Part shown: positions 1-10,123 of the stretch, in pieces
How positions within the stretch are numbered: position 1 is the stretch's first letter
Layout: each line of letters opens with the position of its first letter
DNA from: Polaribacter aquimarinus
GTDB taxonomy: Bacteria > Bacteroidota > Bacteroidia > Flavobacteriales > Flavobacteriaceae
Reading direction: 5' to 3'
Length of the DNA stretch: 64,000 nucleotides
Assembly: GCF_003129485.1 (NCBI RefSeq)
Contig: NZ_QFFG01000003.1
Span: 248,001-312,000, forward strand
Notes under the pieces: model-generated
Databases searched by the model: none
What the model saw: the letters and a program-made list of their open reading frames with translations, nothing else
Told to the model about the DNA's origin: nothing
Position numbers and translations under genes: made by a program

Positions 1-342
1 GATGCTGCTCACGAACCAAAATGGTTTACAACAGCTCCTGCAAAAGCGTTACCTAAAGCTCTAGAAAAAGCTAATATTTCTATTGACAAAGTTGATTATT
101 TTGAGCTAAATGAAGCTTTTTCTATTGTTGGTTTAGCAAATATGAAAATTTTAAATATTTCAAATGATAGGGTGAATGTTAATGGTGGAGCGGTTTCATT
201 AGGACATCCTTTAGGTGTTTCGGGAGCTAGAATTGTTATTGCATTAACATCTATTTTAAAACAGAGAAACGCCAAAATTGGTGCTGCAGCAATTTGTAAT
301 GGTGGTGGTGGAGCAAGTGCTATAGTTATCGAAAAACTATAA
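1..342 (+). CDS. Acetyl-CoA C-acyltransferase (thiolase), C-terminal part
   Basis: This is the 3' end of a thiolase gene; reading frame 1 is open from the first base of the window to the stop at 342, so the start lies outside. Thiolases condense or cleave acyl-CoA/acetyl-CoA in beta-oxidation or acetoacetyl-CoA metabolism in the cytosol. Visible are the family's C-terminal active-site blocks: NEAFS (Asn loop), GHPLGVSGAR with the catalytic His, and CNGGGGAS with the second catalytic Cys, followed by the expected end of the protein. The nucleophilic Cys of the N-terminal half is outside the window. Whether it is biosynthetic (AtoB-like) or degradative (FadA/PaaJ-like) cannot be decided from this fragment. 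The NlpC/P60 gene follows after 33 bases and may be co-transcribed. Confidence 0.93.
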   Translation, partial: DAAHEPKWFTTAPAKALPKALEKANISIDKVDYFELNEAFSIVGLANMKILNISNDRVNVNGGAVSLGHPLGVSGARIVIALTSILKQRNAKIGAAAICNGGGGASAIVIEKL

Positions 343-375
343 TTAACCTTTCTTCTTGAAAATTATTGATAATAA

Positions 376-1146
376 ATGCACTACGGAATTTGTAATTTAA
401 GTATTGTTTCAATGAGAGTTGAACCAGATGAAACATCAGAAATGGTGAATCAGGTTTTGTTTGGAGAAACTTTTGAGATTATTGATGAAGATAACCAATG
501 GAGTAAAATTCGATTGACTTTTGATAGTTATGAAGGTTACATTGATAACAAACAATATCTTAAAATCACAAAAGAATTCTTTTCAAAATTAATTACAGAA
601 AAACAATCTTATACTGCTGAAATTGTTGATTTTATAACCAACAAGAGTAATGAGTTAACTACAATCCCTTTAGGCTGTACTTTACCTAGGTTTAATAATA
701 AAAAGTTAGAAATAGAAAATCAGTTTTACTTCTATGAAGGAGCTGTTTTATCAGAGAAAAAACAAAAAAACGACATCTTAAAAGTAGCTTTTATTTATCT
801 AAACTCACCCTTTTTATGGGGAGGAAAATCTCCTTTTGGAATCGATTGCTCTGGATTTACTCAAATGGTCTATAAGCTCTGTGGATATAAATTGTTAAGA
901 AATGCTAAAGAGCAAGCGACCCAAGGTGAAGTTTTAAGTTTTATTGAAGAGAGTGAACCAGGTGATTTGGCTTTTTTTGATAATGATGAAGGAGAAATTA
1001 TACATGTAGGAATTATTCTTGACAACTATCACATAATACATGTATATGAAAAAGTAAGAATAGATACTTTAGATCATAGTGGTATTTTTAATACCGACTT
1101 ACAAAAACACACACATAAACTAAGAGTTATTAGAAAAGTCATATAA
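376..1146 (+). CDS. NlpC/P60 family peptidoglycan endopeptidase with N-terminal SH3-like domains
   Basis: Predicted 256-residue cell-wall hydrolase that would cleave gamma-D-Glu-diaminopimelate type bonds in peptidoglycan. The N-terminal half (about residues 1-120) looks like bacterial SH3-type domains that bind wall peptides. The C-terminal half is a clear NlpC/P60 domain: Cys158 in DCSGF, His210 in HVGII and His222 in IIHV make the expected Cys-His-His set. No signal peptide is visible, so export is unclear; similar two-domain proteins in Bacteroidota also often lack an obvious one. ATG start at 376, 33 bases after the thiolase stop, and followed by a strong bidirectional terminator. Confidence 0.9.
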   Translation: MHYGICNLSIVSMRVEPDETSEMVNQVLFGETFEIIDEDNQWSKIRLTFDSYEGYIDNKQYLKITKEFFSKLITEKQSYTAEIVDFITNKSNELTTIPLGCTLPRFNNKKLEIENQFYFYEGAVLSEKKQKNDILKVAFIYLNSPFLWGGKSPFGIDCSGFTQMVYKLCGYKLLRNAKEQATQGEVLSFIEESEPGDLAFFDNDEGEIIHVGIILDNYHIIHVYEKVRIDTLDHSGIFNTDLQKHTHKLRVIRKVI

Positions 1147-1148
1147 AA

Positions 1149-1180
1149 AAACCAAGATTTTTAAATCTTGGTTTTTTTAT
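1149..1180. terminator. Bidirectional rho-independent terminator
   Basis: A 12-bp stem (AAACCAAGATTT paired with AAATCTTGGTTT) with a short AT loop is flanked by an A run on the left and a T run on the right. It lies between the convergent NlpC/P60 gene and the TPR gene, so it can end transcripts from both sides. Confidence 0.85.
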
Positions 1181-1199
1181 AATCTTTTAAAGAAGTTTA

Positions 1200-2447
1200 T
1201 TATTGCTTGCTTCTCATTTCTTTATAAACCGGTCTTAATTTATCTGCCTTATCAGTCATTTCTAAGGTATCATAGATGTTTAATAAAGTTCTCACTGTTT
1301 CTATACTTCTAGATAAACCATCTGCTTTTTCAATATATGGAAGAGCTTCTTTAAATAATTCTTTTTGTTTCTCTTGTAATTCATTGTATTTCTTAGCGTT
1401 AGATAAATTCTTATTCATTTCATCTACAATTGCTTGTTCTTTAGATAAAATTGCTACCGCCAAATTTAAAAGGGCATCTTTATAATCAGGTTTTAACTCA
1501 ATGGCTTTTTTATAGTATTCTTTAGCTTTTTCTATTCTATCTTGATTTTGATTAATTACACCTAAATTAAAAAATAATGAAGGGTTAGTAGGGTCTAACT
1601 TAATGGCTTCTTCCATAAGTTCTCCAAACTTATCCATTCTTTCCAATTTAATATACATTTGTGCTTCATTTAAAATCAAGTTAATATCTTTAGGGTTTGA
1701 TTTTCTTGCCTCTTGTAAAGCTTTAACAGCTAATTCTGGTTTACCTTGATTAACATAAACATAACCAATATTTTTTATGATAGAAGCTTGCTTAGATTCA
1801 GAAGATTTTTGAGTAGGAGTTTTATGAGTTGTTGTTTTGATAGCAACATCTCTTAAGTTCTTATTCGGAAACTCTTCAACTTTTCCTGAAATTTTATTTA
1901 CAGCAAAATATTTAGTAACAATACCTTTATAATTTATTTCTCTTAACTTCTTAAAATGTTTTAAAGATGTATCATAATCTTTATCTAATGATGCACTAAG
2001 AGCAGCATTAAATAACTGAGTAGTATCTTTAGGGCTTAACTTATAAGTTAGATAAAAATTCTTTTTTGCTTTTTTATAATCTTTTGCATTGTATTGTTTC
2101 ACAGCCTCTGAAGATACAAACTGAATTAATTTTTCAAGTTTAGGTTTTGCTAATTTAGTATACTTAGATTTTCCAGAAGCTTTTTCTAATTCAAATAGTT
2201 TCTTATAAGCAGTTGAAGCTTTATTTACATTCGATTTACCATAAGAAGATCCCTTTAAAAAATAATATTTCGTTTTATACTTATCTTCTATTGCTTCTTC
2301 ATTTTTTTCTAAAGTCCCAATAATAGCCTTAGCTTCTTTTAATTGGCCCTTTTTTATAGCCTTTTCAGCAGCTTTTAATTCATTCTTCTGCGCAAAAGTT
2401 GCAATTGATAGCAACCCTAATGTTAGCGCTAATATCTGTTTTCTCAT
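1200..2447 (-). CDS. Secreted/periplasmic tetratricopeptide repeat protein
   Basis: A 415-residue TPR protein of unknown specific role. From the ATG at 2447 it starts with MRKQILALTLGLLSIATFAQ, a clean signal peptide ending at Ala-Gln, so it is exported. A longer open frame reaches 2531 but would run into gyrA and bury the signal peptide, so 2447 is chosen. TPR-like helical pairs are seen in the first 150 residues (AxxxYKKL, AKKNFYLTYKLSP) and again at about residues 230-335 (GYVYVNQGKPELAVKALQ, LGVINQNQDRIEKAKEYY). The protein is Lys/Leu/Ala rich, typical of Flavobacteria TPR proteins. It starts 25 bases after the gyrA stop and is probably co-transcribed with it; a scaffold role is only an inference from the repeats. 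Confidence 0.88.
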   Translation of the reverse strand: MRKQILALTLGLLSIATFAQKNELKAAEKAIKKGQLKEAKAIIGTLEKNEEAIEDKYKTKYYFLKGSSYGKSNVNKASTAYKKLFELEKASGKSKYTKLAKPKLEKLIQFVSSEAVKQYNAKDYKKAKKNFYLTYKLSPKDTTQLFNAALSASLDKDYDTSLKHFKKLREINYKGIVTKYFAVNKISGKVEEFPNKNLRDVAIKTTTHKTPTQKSSESKQASIIKNIGYVYVNQGKPELAVKALQEARKSNPKDINLILNEAQMYIKLERMDKFGELMEEAIKLDPTNPSLFFNLGVINQNQDRIEKAKEYYKKAIELKPDYKDALLNLAVAILSKEQAIVDEMNKNLSNAKKYNELQEKQKELFKEALPYIEKADGLSRSIETVRTLLNIYDTLEMTDKADKLRPVYKEMRSKQ

Positions 2448-2472
2448 TTTATTTGTTATTAATAATTTATTG

Positions 2473-4977
2473 TTATTCTTGATTTTCGTTTGAACTATTT
2501 TCAATTTCCGTGCCATTTTCTGAATCATCATCAGACTCTTCTTCGTGAACTACTTTAGCAACTGCTGCAATACTATCATCTTCTTTAATGTTTATTAATC
2601 GAACACCTTGTGTTGCACGCCCCATAACTCGTAAGTCTTCTACAGCCATTCTTATTACAATTCCAGATTTATTGATAATCATTAAATCGTTAGAATCATC
2701 AACATTTTTAATAGCTACCAAATTACCTGTTTTTTCAGAAATATTTAAAGTTTTTACACCTTTACCTCCTCTATTGGTAATTCTATAATCTTCTAAACTC
2801 GAGCGTTTACCATATCCTTTTTCAGAAACTACTAAAATATTACTTTCCATGTCATTTACAGCAACCATACCTACAACTTCATCATTTTCGTGCTGTAAAG
2901 TAATTCCTCTAACTCCAGAAGCTGTTCTACCCATTGGACGAGTTTTTGCTTCTTCGAATCGAATAGATTTACCTGATGCTAATGCCAACATTACTTGGCT
3001 ATCTCCAGTTGTAAGTTTTGCTTCTAATAATTCATCACCTTCTTTAATTGTGATAGCGTTTATACCATTTGTTCTTGGACGAGAGTATTGCTCTAAAGAA
3101 GTCTTTTTAACTTGGCCTTTTTTAGTAGCCATAATTACATAATGACTATTAATATAAGCTTCATCTTTTAAATCTTGGGTAACTAAAAATGCTTTTACTT
3201 TATCATCTTGTTCGATATTGATTAAGTTTTGCATAGCTCTACCCTTTGTGTTTTTACCTCCTTCAGGAATTTCATATACACGCATCCAAAATACTTTTCC
3301 TTTTTGTGTAAAGAACAACATATATTGATGATTAGTACCTACAAATAAATGCTCTAAGAAATCTTCGTTTCTAGTAGTTGCTCCTTTTTGACCTCTACCT
3401 CCTCTATTTTGAACTTTATATTCATCAAGGTTTGTACGCTTTAAATATCCAGCATTAGAAATCGTAACAACAACTTTCGAGTTAGGTATCATGTCTTCGA
3501 TACGCATATCTCCTCCAGCATATTCTATGGTAGATCTTCTTTCATCTCCGTACTTTTCTTTGATATGCAACAACTCATCTTTGATAATTTGATAACGTCT
3601 TGGTTCGTTAGCCAAAATATCTTTTAAATCAGCAATCGTTAACATAATTTCCTCATATTCAGCGCGCAATTTGTCTTGCTCTAAACCAGTTAACTGACGC
3701 AAACGCATTTCTACTATCGCTTTTGCTTGAATTTCAGTCAATTCAAAACGTTCTATTAATTTTTCACGCGCTTCATCAGCATTTTTAGAGGAACGAATTA
3801 AAGCAATAACTTCATCTATATTGTCTGAAGCAATTATTAATCCTTCTAATATGTGTGCTCTAGCTTCTGCTTTCTTTAATTCAAATTCTGTTCTTCGAAC
3901 AACAACCTCGTGTCTATGGTCTACAAAGTGATGAATTAACTGTTTTAAATTTAATTGCTCTGGTCTTCCTTTAACTAAAGCGATATTATTTACACTAAAA
4001 GAAGTTTGTAATTGTGTGTATTTGAACAATTTATTTAAAACAATATTTGGAATAGCATCACGTTTTAAAACATAAACGATACGCATTCCATTTCTATCAG
4101 ATTCGTCTCGAATATTTGCAATTCCTTCTAACTTTTTTTCGTTTACCAAATCAGCAGTTTTTTTAATCATATCTGCTTTATTGACTTGATAAGGGATTTC
4201 TGTGACAATAATACATTCTCTTCCCTTTACCTCTTCGATATTGGCTTTAGCACGCATTACAATGCGTCCACGCCCCGTATGAAAAGCATCTCTTACACCA
4301 TCATAACCATAAATTATTCCTCCTGTAGGAAAATCAGGTGCTTTAACATGCTGCATCAACTCATCAATTTCGATGTCTCTATTATCAATATAAGCAACAG
4401 TACCGTTAATCACTTCTGTTAAGTTATGAGGAGCCATATTAGTTGCCATTCCAACTGCGATTCCAGAAGCTCCATTAACTAATAAATTAGGGATACGAGT
4501 CGGTAAAACAGAAGGTTCTTGTAATGTGTCATCAAAATTTAAAGTATGGTCTACAGTATCTTTTTCAATATCAGATAACATCTCTTCTGATATTTTTTGC
4601 ATTCTCACCTCTGTATAACGCATTGCTGCTGGAGAATCTCCATCTACAGAACCAAAATTTCCTTGCCCATCTACCATCATGTAACGTACACTCCAATCTT
4701 GAGCCATACGTACCATAGAATCATAAACAGAAGTATCTCCATGAGGATGATACTTACCTAAAACTTCACCAACAATTCTTGCTGATTTTTTATAAGCTCC
4801 AGTGGCTTTAATTCCTAATTCATGCATTCCAAACAATACTCTTCTATGTACTGGTTTTAAACCATCTCTTACATCTGGTAATGCTCTCGAAACTATCACT
4901 GACATCGAGTAATCGATGTATGCAGATTTCATCTGCTCTTCAATGTTAATCGGAATTAACTTTTCTCCGTCTGCCAT
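2473..4977 (-). CDS. gyrA: DNA gyrase subunit A
   Basis: The 834-residue A subunit of gyrase, which cuts and religates DNA to introduce negative supercoils with GyrB. The catalytic Tyr121 sits in [10 protein letters not shown]. The quinolone-resistance region reads [13 protein letters not shown], with Thr82 in place of E. coli Ser83 and Asp86 at the E. coli Asp87 position; Thr there is, as far as I recall, wild type in flavobacteria. The GyrA box ([10 protein letters not shown], about residue 523), which wraps DNA and separates gyrase from topoisomerase IV ParC, is present, followed by the six-bladed C-terminal domain with repeated RGGxG-type turns and an acidic tail. ATG at 4977. The gene is divergent from clpC and leads a probable two-gene unit with the TPR gene. 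Confidence 0.98.
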   Translation of the reverse strand: MADGEKLIPINIEEQMKSAYIDYSMSVIVSRALPDVRDGLKPVHRRVLFGMHELGIKATGAYKKSARIVGEVLGKYHPHGDTSVYDSMVRMAQDWSVRYMMVDGQGNFGSVDGDSPAAMRYTEVRMQKISEEMLSDIEKDTVDHTLNFDDTLQEPSVLPTRIPNLLVNGASGIAVGMATNMAPHNLTEVINGTVAYIDNRDIEIDELMQHVKAPDFPTGGIIYGYDGVRDAFHTGRGRIVMRAKANIEEVKGRECIIVTEIPYQVNKADMIKKTADLVNEKKLEGIANIRDESDRNGMRIVYVLKRDAIPNIVLNKLFKYTQLQTSFSVNNIALVKGRPEQLNLKQLIHHFVDHRHEVVVRRTEFELKKAEARAHILEGLIIASDNIDEVIALIRSSKNADEAREKLIERFELTEIQAKAIVEMRLRQLTGLEQDKLRAEYEEIMLTIADLKDILANEPRRYQIIKDELLHIKEKYGDERRSTIEYAGGDMRIEDMIPNSKVVVTISNAGYLKRTNLDEYKVQNRGGRGQKGATTRNEDFLEHLFVGTNHQYMLFFTQKGKVFWMRVYEIPEGGKNTKGRAMQNLINIEQDDKVKAFLVTQDLKDEAYINSHYVIMATKKGQVKKTSLEQYSRPRTNGINAITIKEGDELLEAKLTTGDSQVMLALASGKSIRFEEAKTRPMGRTASGVRGITLQHENDEVVGMVAVNDMESNILVVSEKGYGKRSSLEDYRITNRGGKGVKTLNISEKTGNLVAIKNVDDSNDLMIINKSGIVIRMAVEDLRVMGRATQGVRLINIKEDDSIAAVAKVVHEEESDDDSENGTEIENSSNENQE

Positions 4978-5017
4978 ATATTACTTAGTTAAAATTTAGT
5001 CATTTTTTTAAAACAAG

Positions 5018-5031
5018 GCAAGATACTATTT
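5018..5031 (-). promoter_or_regulatory. Candidate gyrA promoter core, shared 14-mer with pspC-like gene
   Basis: GCAAGATACTATTT on the + strand (AAATAGTATCTTGC on the coding strand) lies 41 bases before the gyrA ATG. TATCTTGC resembles the Bacteroidota -7 box TAnnTTTG with one base fewer. The same 14-mer occurs at 41997-42010 before the pspC-like gene in the same orientation. Function is inferred from position only. Confidence 0.4.
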
Positions 5032-5250
5032 CTGCTCGTTTTTACAAAGGTTTTCGACTCTCGAATTTGTTAGAGTTATCAACATTTTTTAATAATTTTT
5101 AACAGCTTTTTATATGGTTGATTTTCAACAATTTTATATCTTAGTAAAGTAGTCAAACTGTCAGTATTTTTCTATTGGCATCTTTTTTGTAATTATCTAC
5201 AAAAAAAAAAGGACTAAATTTACATCACATCAATATAGATAGTAAGAAAT

Positions 5251-7818
5251 ATGGACGATAATTTTTCACCAAAAGTAAGAGATGTTATTACCTTCAGTAA
5301 AGAAGAAGCGCTACGTTTAGGGCACGAATTTATTGGAACAGAACATCTTTTACTAGGTTTAATAAGAAAAGGGGAAGGAAAAGCAATAGAGATATTAACA
5401 GCATTTGATGTTGACTTAACTTTATTACGCAAAAAATTAGAGCAATTAAATCCTGCGAATCCAACGTTTACGGTAAGTACAGATAAACCAAGTTTGCGAT
5501 TAACAAGACAAGCTGAAAAAGCATTAAAAACAACTTTTCTAGAAGCAAAGTTGTATCAAAGTGATGCTATTGATACTGCACATTTATTACTGTGTGTTTT
5601 ACGTAATGAAAATGACCCAACTACAAAGTTGATTCACAAGTATCATGTAAACTATGATGAGGCAAAAGCTTTGTACAAACAATTACACGTAGATACAGAT
5701 ACTGAATTGCCTATTAATCCTATTGCAGAAACTCCTTCTGATGATGAGTTTGCATCAGAAAAAACAAATCCTTTTGACCAACCTCAAAAAGGGAAAACGT
5801 CTAAAAAATCGAAAACTCCCGTTTTAGATAACTTTGGAAGAGATTTAACAGATTTAGCAGAAAAAGGGCGCTTAGACCCCGTGGTAGGTCGTCAAAAAGA
5901 AATTGAACGTGTTTCTCAAATTTTGAGCCGTAGAAAAAAGAATAATCCAATGTTAATTGGTGAACCTGGTGTTGGTAAATCTGCAATTGCAGAAGGTTTA
6001 GCTTTACGTATTGTTGATAGAAAAGTATCTAGAATTTTATTTGACAAACGTATTGTTTCTTTAGATTTAGCCAGTTTGGTTGCTGGTACAAAATACCGTG
6101 GACAATTTGAAGAACGCATGAAAGCTCTTATGAATGAATTAGAAAAGAACGATGATATTATTCTTTTTATTGATGAAATTCACACTATTGTTGGAGCTGG
6201 TGGAGCTACAGGTTCTTTAGACGCATCTAACATGTTAAAACCCGCTTTAGCTAGAGGTGAAATACAATGTATTGGTGCAACTACTTTAGATGAATTTAGA
6301 ACAAATATCGAAAAAGATGGTGCTTTAGAGCGTCGTTTTCAGAAGGTAATTGTAGATCCAACAACTGTTGAAGAAACCATTCAGATATTACACAACATTA
6401 AACCTAAATACGAAGAACATCATAATGTTGATTTTACAGATGATGCTATAGAAGCTTGCGTAAAATTAACCAACAGATATATGACAGACAGATATTTACC
6501 AGACAAAGCGATTGATGCTTTAGATGAAGCTGGTTCTCGAATTCACATCACAAATATTGTTGTTCCTAAACAAGTTTTAGAATTAGAATCGCAATTAGAA
6601 ATCATCAGAGATCGCAAAACAAAAGCAGTTAACGGACAAAAGTATGAAGAAGCTGCCAAACTGCGTGATGACGAAAAAAATATGGAAGCCGCTTTAAATT
6701 CTGCTCAAAATCAATGGGAAGAAGATTCTAAACTAAATAGAGAAATTGTTACTGAGGATAATGTTGCAGAAGTAGTTTCTATGATGACAGGAATTCCTGT
6801 AAATAGAGTTGCCGAAGCAGAAAGTCATAGATTACAAGAATTGCCAAGTATGATTAAAGGTAAAGTAATCGGACAAGACGAAGCAGTCACTAAAGTGGTA
6901 AAAGCGATTCAAAGAAATAGAGTAGGTTTAAAAGACCCTAACAAACCTATTGGTTCATTTATTTTCTTAGGACAAACTGGTGTGGGTAAAACGCAATTGG
7001 CTAAAGTTTTAGCTCGTGAATTATTTGACTCTGAAGATTCCTTAATTAGAATTGATATGAGCGAATACATGGAAAAATTTGCCATTTCTCGTTTAATTGG
7101 AGCCCCTCCTGGTTATGTTGGTTATGAAGAAGGTGGACAATTGACAGAAAAAGTTCGTAGAAAACCGTATTCTGTAATCTTATTAGATGAGATTGAAAAA
7201 GCGCATCCAGATGTGTTTAATATGTTATTACAGATTTTAGATGATGGTCATATTACAGATAGTTTAGGTCGTAAAATCGATTTTAGAAATACAATTATTA
7301 TTATGACTTCTAACATAGGAGCACGTCAATTGAAAGACTTTGGTGGTGGTGTTGGCTTTGGTACTTCATCTAAAAAAGAGCAAGCAGATGCACATGCAAA
7401 ATCTGTAATTGAGGGCGCTTTAAAGAAATCTTTTGCACCAGAATTTTTAAATAGAATTGATGATGTTATTGTATTTAACGCACTAGAAAGAGAAGATATT
7501 CATTCTATCATAGATATCGAATTAGACAAATTACTAAATAGAATATCAGATTTAGGCTATACGTTAAATTTAAGTGAGAAAGCTAAAGATTATATAGCAG
7601 ATAAAGGCTTTGATAAAAAATATGGCGCAAGACCTCTTAAAAGAGCGATACAAAAATACATCGAAGATGCTTTAGCAGAAGAAATTGTAAATTCAAAACT
7701 CTCTGAAGGAGATACTATTAAGATGGATTTAGATGAGAAAGAAAATAAACTCACTATTAAAATTAAAAAAGGAGAAAGGAAAGAAGAAACTCGAACAGAA
7801 ACCGAGACTAATGACTAA
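5251..7818 (+). CDS. clpC: ATP-dependent Clp protease ATP-binding subunit ClpC
   Basis: An 855-residue Hsp100 AAA+ unfoldase that feeds proteins to ClpP. Order: Clp N-domain repeats (about residues 1-145); a charged linker; AAA-1 with Walker A GEPGVGKS (237-244) and the [11 protein letters not shown] loop; a short coiled middle region with a UVR-like motif ([13 protein letters not shown], about 460) that marks ClpC rather than ClpB or ClpA; AAA-2 with Walker A GQTGVGKT (574-581); and a C-terminal D2-small domain. GVGFG near residue 702 supplies the [LIV]-G-[FL] loop that docks on ClpP. ATG at 5251; clpP is not in the window. A TAAATTTA box at 5215-5222 is a one-mismatch match to the -7 consensus. 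Confidence 0.96.
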   Translation: MDDNFSPKVRDVITFSKEEALRLGHEFIGTEHLLLGLIRKGEGKAIEILTAFDVDLTLLRKKLEQLNPANPTFTVSTDKPSLRLTRQAEKALKTTFLEAKLYQSDAIDTAHLLLCVLRNENDPTTKLIHKYHVNYDEAKALYKQLHVDTDTELPINPIAETPSDDEFASEKTNPFDQPQKGKTSKKSKTPVLDNFGRDLTDLAEKGRLDPVVGRQKEIERVSQILSRRKKNNPMLIGEPGVGKSAIAEGLALRIVDRKVSRILFDKRIVSLDLASLVAGTKYRGQFEERMKALMNELEKNDDIILFIDEIHTIVGAGGATGSLDASNMLKPALARGEIQCIGATTLDEFRTNIEKDGALERRFQKVIVDPTTVEETIQILHNIKPKYEEHHNVDFTDDAIEACVKLTNRYMTDRYLPDKAIDALDEAGSRIHITNIVVPKQVLELESQLEIIRDRKTKAVNGQKYEEAAKLRDDEKNMEAALNSAQNQWEEDSKLNREIVTEDNVAEVVSMMTGIPVNRVAEAESHRLQELPSMIKGKVIGQDEAVTKVVKAIQRNRVGLKDPNKPIGSFIFLGQTGVGKTQLAKVLARELFDSEDSLIRIDMSEYMEKFAISRLIGAPPGYVGYEEGGQLTEKVRRKPYSVILLDEIEKAHPDVFNMLLQILDDGHITDSLGRKIDFRNTIIIMTSNIGARQLKDFGGGVGFGTSSKKEQADAHAKSVIEGALKKSFAPEFLNRIDDVIVFNALEREDIHSIIDIELDKLLNRISDLGYTLNLSEKAKDYIADKGFDKKYGARPLKRAIQKYIEDALAEEIVNSKLSEGDTIKMDLDEKENKLTIKIKKGERKEETRTETETND

Positions 7819-7822
7819 AAAA

Positions 7823-7852
7823 AAATCCCGAACGAAAGTTTGGGATTTTTGA
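7823..7852 (+). terminator. Terminator after clpC
   Basis: Stem AAATCCCGAAC / GTTTGGGATTT closed by a GAAA tetraloop, followed by TTTTT, starting five bases after the clpC stop. Confidence 0.88.
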
Positions 7853-7966
7853 TTTTATAAATATAAAAATTGACTATAACCTTTTTACTTAAAAACAATT
7901 TCTTAAATATAAATATTACACTCTCATAATCATTTTTTTTTAACAAATTTTATATTCTATATCAAC

Positions 7967-7974
7967 TATATTTG
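7967..7974 (+). promoter_or_regulatory. Bacteroidota -7 box (TATATTTG) of the TlpA-like gene
   Basis: Exact match to TAnnTTTG, 22 bases before the ATG at 7996. It overlaps the TTG at 7972 that would otherwise extend the reading frame, so that TTG cannot be the start codon. Confidence 0.7.
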
Positions 7975-7995
7975 CAGAAAAATAGAAAACAACAA

Positions 7996-9021
7996 ATGAA
8001 AAAATTAGTATTCGCTATTATAACTTTATTAATTATAGCTTCTTGTATAAATACACCTAAAGATTACGTAAAACTTACTGGGAAATTAGAAAACAACAAA
8101 GATTCTATCATTCATATTATAAGTAGAATGGGCATTTTGAAAACTATTGAAATTCAAAAAGATGGTTCTTTTAAAGACACTTTAAAAATTGATAAAGCAG
8201 ATATTTACACTTTTCAAACGAGCAACTCAAAAAGAGCGCCTTTATATTTAAAAAACGGATTCGATATTACTATTACAGGGAATGCTGATGAGTTTATGAA
8301 AAGTTTTGAATATTCTGGTATTGGTGCTTCAAATAGTAAGTTTATCATTGCTCAAATCAATGAAAATATAGCCTTAGGAAATCCTGCTGAAATTTTTAAC
8401 TTAGACGAAACTAATTTTAATAAAAAAATAGCTTCAATTAAAAAAAAGTTTGATAGTATTTTAAATTCTTATAATGATTTAGACAGTTCTTTAATTGTTT
8501 TGGCTAAAAATCAAAATAGTCAAATGTTTAATTATTTTAAACAAAACTATGCTAGAAATCAAAAAATGGGAAGAGGAAAACCTTCTCCTAAATTTTATGA
8601 CTATATCGATTATAAAGGAGGTAAAAAATCTTTAGATTCTTTTAAAGGAAGATATGTTTATATTGATATTTGGGCAACTTGGTGTGGACCTTGCATACAG
8701 CAAATACCTTATTTAAAAGAATTGGAAAAAGAATATCATAAAAAGAATATCGAGTTTGTAAGTATTTCTACAGACGAATCTCGAAGAAGTGGTGGTTCAT
8801 GGGAAGCTGCTGAAAAAAAATGGAGAGATTTTGTAAAGAAGAAAAGCTTAAATGGAGTTCAATTATGGTCTGGAAAAGATATTAGTTTCCAGAAAGAATA
8901 TCAAATCTCTGGAATTCCAAGATTTATCTTAATTGACCCACAAGGAAATATTATCGATGCCAATGCACCTAGACCTTCAGACCCAAGGTTAAAAACATTA
9001 TTAAATTCCTTAAAAATATAA
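7996..9021 (+). CDS. TlpA-family thiol-disulfide oxidoreductase lipoprotein (DUF4369-like N-domain)
   Basis: A 341-residue membrane-anchored thioredoxin-like protein. The signal peptide ends in a lipobox with IIASC, placing the lipidated Cys at residue 17. Residues about 25-130 form a beta-rich domain of the DUF4369 type commonly found before thioredoxin domains in Bacteroidota. The C-terminal thioredoxin fold has WATWCGPC with the redox Cys pair at 230 and 233 and the cis-Pro loop (SGIPRFILID). It probably reduces or oxidises thiols of periplasmic proteins, perhaps in cytochrome or respiratory-complex maturation; the substrate is unknown. Start chosen at 7996 because it gives a proper lipoprotein signal and lies downstream of the -7 box. 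It stands alone between two terminators. Confidence 0.92.
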   Translation: MKKLVFAIITLLIIASCINTPKDYVKLTGKLENNKDSIIHIISRMGILKTIEIQKDGSFKDTLKIDKADIYTFQTSNSKRAPLYLKNGFDITITGNADEFMKSFEYSGIGASNSKFIIAQINENIALGNPAEIFNLDETNFNKKIASIKKKFDSILNSYNDLDSSLIVLAKNQNSQMFNYFKQNYARNQKMGRGKPSPKFYDYIDYKGGKKSLDSFKGRYVYIDIWATWCGPCIQQIPYLKELEKEYHKKNIEFVSISTDESRRSGGSWEAAEKKWRDFVKKKSLNGVQLWSGKDISFQKEYQISGIPRFILIDPQGNIIDANAPRPSDPRLKTLLNSLKI

Positions 9022-9042
9022 ATAAGAGAAAGCATCCATAAA

Positions 9043-9080
9043 AAAAGGGAAATCTAATATTTAGATTTCCCTTTTATATT
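9043..9080. terminator. Bidirectional terminator
   Basis: A perfect 15-bp stem (AAAAGGGAAATCTAA / TTAGATTTCCCTTTT) with a 3-base loop lies between the convergent TlpA-like gene and accA, with A and T runs on the two sides. Confidence 0.88.
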
Positions 9081-9096
9081 TTAGTAAGATTATAGT

Positions 9097-10050
9097 TTAT
9101 TCTTTATAAACTCCCATTTCAGCATACTTAGCCATTCGTTTAGAAACTAAATCTATATCATTTAAATCTTTTAATTCATCAAAAGCAACAATAATTTGTT
9201 CTTGAACTGCTTTAAATGCCCCTTCTCTATCAGAATGTGCTCCTCCAATTGGTTCTTGAATAATACCATCAATTAATTTTAACTTCTTCATGTCGTTTCC
9301 TGTTAATTTTAAAGCTTCTGCTGCTTGCTCTTTAAACTCCCAACTTCTCCATAAAATTGAAGAACAAGATTCTGGAGAAATAACTGTATACCAGGTATTT
9401 TCCATCATATATACTTTATCTCCAACTCCAATTCCTAATGCTCCTCCAGAAGCTCCTTCACCTATAACAATAGTTATAATTGGTGTTTTAAGACGAGTCA
9501 TTTCGAAAATATTTCTAGCAATAGCTTCTCCTTGTCCACGTTCTTCCGCCTCTAAACCAGGATAAGCACCTGGAGTATCTAATAAGGTAACTACAGGAAT
9601 TCTAAATTTTTCAGCCATTTTCATTAAACGAAGTGCTTTTCTATATCCTTCTGGATTTGCCATCCCAAAGTTTCTTAACTGACGTGTTTTAGTATTGTAT
9701 CCTTTTTGTTGACCAATAAACATAAAAGATTGGTCTCCAATTTTACCTAAACCGCCAATCATCGCTTTATCATCTCTTACACTTCTATCTCCGTGGAGTT
9801 CCATAAAAGTGTCTCCACATATCGCTTTAATATAATCTAAAGTATAAGGTCTATTGGGATGTCTAGATAATTGAACTCTTTGCCAAGGTGTTAAATTTTT
9901 ATAAATATCTTTTCTTGCCTTGTCTAATTTTTTTTCAATCTTTTTGCAAGTAGCACTTACGTCTACATCACTTTCTTGCCCAATAATTTGACATTTATCT
10001 AATTGATCAAGAAGTTCTTTGATAGGCATTTCAAAATCTAAATATTCCAT
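9097..10050 (-). CDS. accA: Acetyl-CoA carboxylase carboxyltransferase subunit alpha
   Basis: The 317-residue alpha subunit of the carboxyltransferase that, with AccD, moves CO2 from biotin on AccB to acetyl-CoA to give malonyl-CoA for fatty-acid synthesis. Length and sequence are typical: an N-terminal helical region ([18 protein letters not shown]), then the crotonase-fold core with [18 protein letters not shown], the [11 protein letters not shown] strand and the [15 protein letters not shown] oxyanion/CoA-binding segment, then [13 protein letters not shown] at 10050. A good -7 box lies at 10085-10092. It is transcribed alone, ending in the bidirectional hairpin on its left. accD is not in the window. 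Confidence 0.98.
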   Translation of the reverse strand: MEYLDFEMPIKELLDQLDKCQIIGQESDVDVSATCKKIEKKLDKARKDIYKNLTPWQRVQLSRHPNRPYTLDYIKAICGDTFMELHGDRSVRDDKAMIGGLGKIGDQSFMFIGQQKGYNTKTRQLRNFGMANPEGYRKALRLMKMAEKFRIPVVTLLDTPGAYPGLEAEERGQGEAIARNIFEMTRLKTPIITIVIGEGASGGALGIGVGDKVYMMENTWYTVISPESCSSILWRSWEFKEQAAEALKLTGNDMKKLKLIDGIIQEPIGGAHSDREGAFKAVQEQIIVAFDELKDLNDIDLVSKRMAKYAEMGVYKE

Positions 10051-10084
10051 AATCTAGTTATTTGATTTTACTTGTTTGTAAAGA

Positions 10085-10092
10085 CAAACATA
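10085..10092 (-). promoter_or_regulatory. Bacteroidota -7 box (TATGTTTG) of accA
   Basis: CAAACATA on the + strand reads TATGTTTG towards accA, an exact TAnnTTTG match 34 bases before the ATG. Confidence 0.6.
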
Positions 10093-10123
10093 CTATAAAA
10101 ATGAATGGTTTCACAAAAATTGA

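Noticed and set aside
2448..2531. Longer N-terminus of the TPR protein
   Set aside because: It would overlap gyrA and place 28 basic residues before a perfect signal peptide; ATG 2447 is better.
4186..4422. Small + strand frames inside gyrA, rpoB, rpoC and tuf
   Set aside because: They are opposite-strand shadows of conserved genes without start signals of their own.
5060..5140. Possible replication origin with TTATCAACA near gyrA
   Set aside because: Only a single DnaA-box-like word is present here, another occurs after aroC as part of an inverted repeat, and there is no dnaA or dnaN nearby.
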